Assembly (NCBI GenBank): GCA_030727685.1
Contig: JANRBC010000039.1
Span: 1-7,432 of the forward strand
Source of the DNA: Ilumatobacteraceae bacterium
GTDB lineage: Bacteria > Actinomycetota > Acidimicrobiia > Acidimicrobiales > Ilumatobacteraceae
Length of the DNA stretch: 7,432 bases
Reading direction: 5' to 3'
In this document: positions 5,723 through 7,432 of the stretch, piece by piece
How the letters are laid out: each line of letters starts with the position of its first letter
Position numbering within the stretch: the stretch's first letter is position 1
Made by a program: the position numbers and the translations under genes
The notes under the pieces: generated by a model
Database searches by the model: none
Told to the model about the DNA's origin: nothing
The model's input: the letters and a program-made list of their open reading frames with translations, nothing else

Positions 5723-6825
5723 CGCGTAGTTTGTTCGTGGCACCGGGCTACGAATCTGTTGGCGAAGTTTTTCGAAAGCATCATTCACAGTCGAGTGCCG
5801 GTGCATCGTTTGTGGCATTTGTTGCGGGCAAGAAAGTTGTTGATCTCTGGGGCGGTCAACAAAAAGATGGTTCGCCATGGTGCGACGACTCGCTTTGTGT
5901 GATCGCTTCAGGGACCAAAGGTATTTGTGCGGTCGCAGTTTTAATGTGCGTCGAACGCGGATTGATTGATCTCGAGACACCAATTAAGGCGATGTGGCCC
6001 GAGTTTGCTGTCGGAGGTAAGGGCGAGGTGCTGATTGGTGACGCTTTGGCACACGTCGCTGGGGTGCCAGGGCTCGAGCGCAAAGTCAGTGTCGCTGAGT
6101 TATCTGATCCGATTTTGATGGCGCAGTATGTTGCTGAGCAAATGCCGTTCGTGCCGATTGGTGCGCCGTCATATCATGCGATGACATTTGGGTGGATAGC
6201 GGGCGAACTCGTGCGTCGAGCAGACGGAAGAAGTATCGGCAATTTTGTGCGCGATGAAATTGCCGGGCCACTAGATCTTGATTTGCATATTGGTGTGCGC
6301 GACGAAGTTTTGCCGCGAATCGCTGAGACGACTCGAGCGAGCAACTATAACTACACGGCTTTGTCTGACCCGAATGCTGATGTGCGACTGAAACATGTTT
6401 ACGGCATGATTCCAGCTGAGCGCGGCACGAGCGAGTTTGCAAAAATTGAATTGCCAGGTGGTGGCGGGGTGGCGAATGCTTTTTCGATGGCGCGGTTGTA
6501 TGCGATGTTGGTCAATGGTGGCGAACTCGATGGTGTGCGACTGCTCAAGGCCGAAACGATTGCTGTCGCTCGCAGGCAGCGTTCGCTTGGTGAGGACCCG
6601 CTCTCGGGTCGGTTGTTGCGTTTTGGTGTCGGGTTTGAACTTAACCCGAACCCGTCGCAGTTGGGTGCGCCAATTGATTCATTCGGCCACACGGGTGCTG
6701 GTGGCTCGACGCATGGTGCGTGGCCGAGTTTGCAAACGAGTTTTTCATACACGATGCGCGAGTTTCAGTTAGAGAGCCAAGATGTGCGCGCGGCTCAGTT
6801 GCTCGCGGCACTGCACTCGTGTTAG
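5719..6825 (+). CDS. serine hydrolase of the beta-lactamase/EstB (class C-like) family
   Basis: This 368-residue protein has the penicillin-binding-protein fold used by class C beta-lactamases, EstB-type esterases and D-aminopeptidases. The nucleophile motif SxxK is S64-G-T-K67. The catalytic tyrosine is probably Y152 in PSYHAMTFGW, followed by the family stretches RRADGRSIGNFVRDEIAGPL and HIGV. The third motif is HTG (324-326) in FGHTGAGGS. No signal peptide is visible, since the N-terminus goes straight into the fold (YESVGEVFRKH), so a cytoplasmic location is likely. The start GTG overlaps the ATPase stop as GTGA, with AGAGG at 5706-5710 8 bases upstream, which couples it to the transporter. 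I infer that it acts on the imported compound, an ester, amide or D-amino-acid peptide, but sequence does not distinguish esterase, amidase and peptidase activity in this family. The last four bases overlap the convergent SET gene. A role as a true resistance beta-lactamase is unlikely without export. Confidence 0.88.
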   Translation: MTRSLFVAPGYESVGEVFRKHHSQSSAGASFVAFVAGKKVVDLWGGQQKDGSPWCDDSLCVIASGTKGICAVAVLMCVERGLIDLETPIKAMWPEFAVGGKGEVLIGDALAHVAGVPGLERKVSVAELSDPILMAQYVAEQMPFVPIGAPSYHAMTFGWIAGELVRRADGRSIGNFVRDEIAGPLDLDLHIGVRDEVLPRIAETTRASNYNYTALSDPNADVRLKHVYGMIPAERGTSEFAKIELPGGGGVANAFSMARLYAMLVNGGELDGVRLLKAETIAVARRQRSLGEDPLSGRLLRFGVGFELNPNPSQLGAPIDSFGHTGAGGSTHGAWPSLQTSFSYTMREFQLESQDVRAAQLLAALHSC

Positions 6826-7328
6826 TGCTGTGACTGTTTGATTAGGCGGGCGACATGCGGGGCGAACCAGCCTGCGTAGCGCTCTTGCAGGTCGGCAAGT
6901 TGCCAGTCGTTACCGATTATTTTTTTGCGACATTTTGAAGTGCTGCACCAACAATCGAAGGCGAAGATTGGTTTTGTGTCGCTCATCGCATAGTCGAAGG
7001 TGATCGCCTCGCCGGCTTTGATATCGCGCATCGCGACCAGTGTCGTGTTGTCGGTGAAACCACAATTTGGCTCGCAACTGTGATTGATGTAGTCGACGGT
7101 GAGAAGCGCTTTGTTTGTAATCAGAAATGCGTCTTGGTCGACTTGCAACAGCTGGCTGCGTTCGCTGTCTGAGAGTTGGAGCACTTCGCGCTCGGTGATG
7201 ATCGACCCGCGCCAGATGGCGATGACTTCGCCTTGTTTGAAGTTGCGCTCGGCAACAACCCCGCGCCCGCGCGAACCTAACGAAACGACCTTGAGACCTG
7301 GTGCCGAATATGTTGTGCCGTCAGACAT
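6822..7328 (-). CDS. SET-domain protein, probable protein-lysine methyltransferase
   Basis: The 168-residue protein is a nearly minimal SET domain, which transfers methyl from S-adenosylmethionine to a lysine side chain. It shows the N-terminal SET-N motif GSRGRGVVAERNFKQGEVI (18-36), the pseudoknot motif NHSCEPNC (82-89), and GEAITFDYA (106-114) with the catalytic Tyr113. A post-SET cluster C126-x-C128-x4-C133 follows. In eukaryotic enzymes, three such cysteines join a cysteine of the NHSC motif in binding zinc next to the active site, and Cys85 here could play that part. There is no signal peptide or membrane segment, so it should act in the cytoplasm. ATG 7328 is chosen because AAGG lies 6 bases upstream; a TTG two codons earlier leaves no room for a ribosome binding site. 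The target protein is unknown. The gene is convergent with the hydrolase (4-base overlap) and divergent from the gene starting at 7365, so it is probably transcribed alone. Confidence 0.87.
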   Translation of the reverse strand: MSDGTTYSAPGLKVVSLGSRGRGVVAERNFKQGEVIAIWRGSIITEREVLQLSDSERSQLLQVDQDAFLITNKALLTVDYINHSCEPNCGFTDNTTLVAMRDIKAGEAITFDYAMSDTKPIFAFDCWCSTSKCRKKIIGNDWQLADLQERYAGWFAPHVARLIKQSQH

Positions 7329-7364
7329 TTTCAACCTTGTAAACCAAACTAGTAGTTTTGACGC
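7329..7364. promoter_or_regulatory. 36-base divergent gap between SET gene and next gene
   Basis: Both start codons face away from this gap, so at least part of each promoter must lie here or inside the opposite gene. It contains AAGG (minus strand, 7338-7335) as the SET ribosome binding site and a TTGACG on the plus strand at 7358-7363, which is too close to the GTG to act as its -35. No confident promoter can be drawn. Confidence 0.35.
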
Positions 7365-7432
7365 GTGACTGAATATCGGTATACCAAAGGCGAGCGGTTG
7401 CCGATTGAAGTGTTGGTGTTCGAGATGAGCCC
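7365..7432 (+). CDS. 5' end of an unidentified gene (partial)
   Basis: From GTG 7365 a frame stays open to the window edge and encodes 22 residues, TEYRYTKGERLPIEVLVFEM after the start methionine plus a serine. Three in-frame stops lie directly upstream (7350, 7353 and 7359), which fixes the start at or after this GTG. No clear Shine-Dalgarno sequence precedes it, so it may be translated from a leaderless or very short-leader transcript. It is divergent from the SET gene, with only 36 bases between the two start codons. I cannot assign a family from 22 residues. Confidence 0.55.
   Translation, partial: MTEYRYTKGERLPIEVLVFEMS

Noticed and set aside
6437..6772. A 111-codon plus-strand frame inside the hydrolase gene
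   Set aside because: It lies entirely within the hydrolase, whose HTG motif and C-terminus are read in the other frame, and its own translation has no motif.
6665..6825. Possible frameshift near the hydrolase C-terminus, because the residues after FGHTGAGGS differ from the common ending of this family
   Set aside because: The frame continues with a sensible THGAWPSLQTSFSYTM and a helical tail to a stop at the expected length, so it is a subfamily variant and not a break.
7099..7368. An 89-codon plus-strand frame opposite the SET gene
   Set aside because: It is antisense to the SET-N and pseudoknot coding region and gives a motif-free product.

Overview
The window looks like ordinary bacterial chromosome, most likely from an actinobacterium. 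Five of the six genes whose start can be placed begin with GTG, leucine is very often TTG, genes are packed with 4-8 base overlaps, and base composition is only moderately GC-rich by eye. This would fit one of the lower-GC aquatic lineages such as Acidimicrobiia, but that placement is an inference from style and not from a marker gene.

Layout. At the left edge (1-66, +) there may be the last codons of an upstream gene. It meets a minus-strand remnant (63-318) that keeps only the two ends of a 3-hydroxyisobutyrate dehydrogenase-like protein and also carries a frameshift in a run of six G. A 104-base intergenic region follows. From 423 to 6825 a single plus-strand cluster encodes a family-5 substrate-binding protein with a Tat-type signal, two permeases (OppB/DppB and OppC/DppC types), one polypeptide carrying both ATPase domains (DppD-DppF fusion), and a beta-lactamase/esterase-fold serine hydrolase. 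A strong hairpin sits between the binding-protein gene and the permeases. The last four genes are linked by GTGA or near-GTGA overlaps. On the minus strand, 6822-7328 encodes a small SET-domain protein with a post-SET cysteine cluster. It overlaps the hydrolase tail to tail by 4 bases. At the right edge a further plus-strand gene starts at 7365 and runs out of the window.

How the genes work together. The binding protein should capture a peptide or peptide-like solute outside the membrane. The two permeases form the channel, and the fused double ATPase drives import. The hydrolase has no visible export signal and is translated directly after the ATPase, so it may act on the imported compound in the cytoplasm. 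The substrate cannot be read from the sequence. The hairpin after the binding-protein gene would let that gene be expressed at a higher level than the membrane components.

I found no CRISPR array, transposase, tRNA, rRNA or defence system. The points most worth a second look are the doubly broken dehydrogenase remnant, the coupling of the hydrolase to the importer, and the bacterial SET protein with a eukaryote-like zinc cluster.
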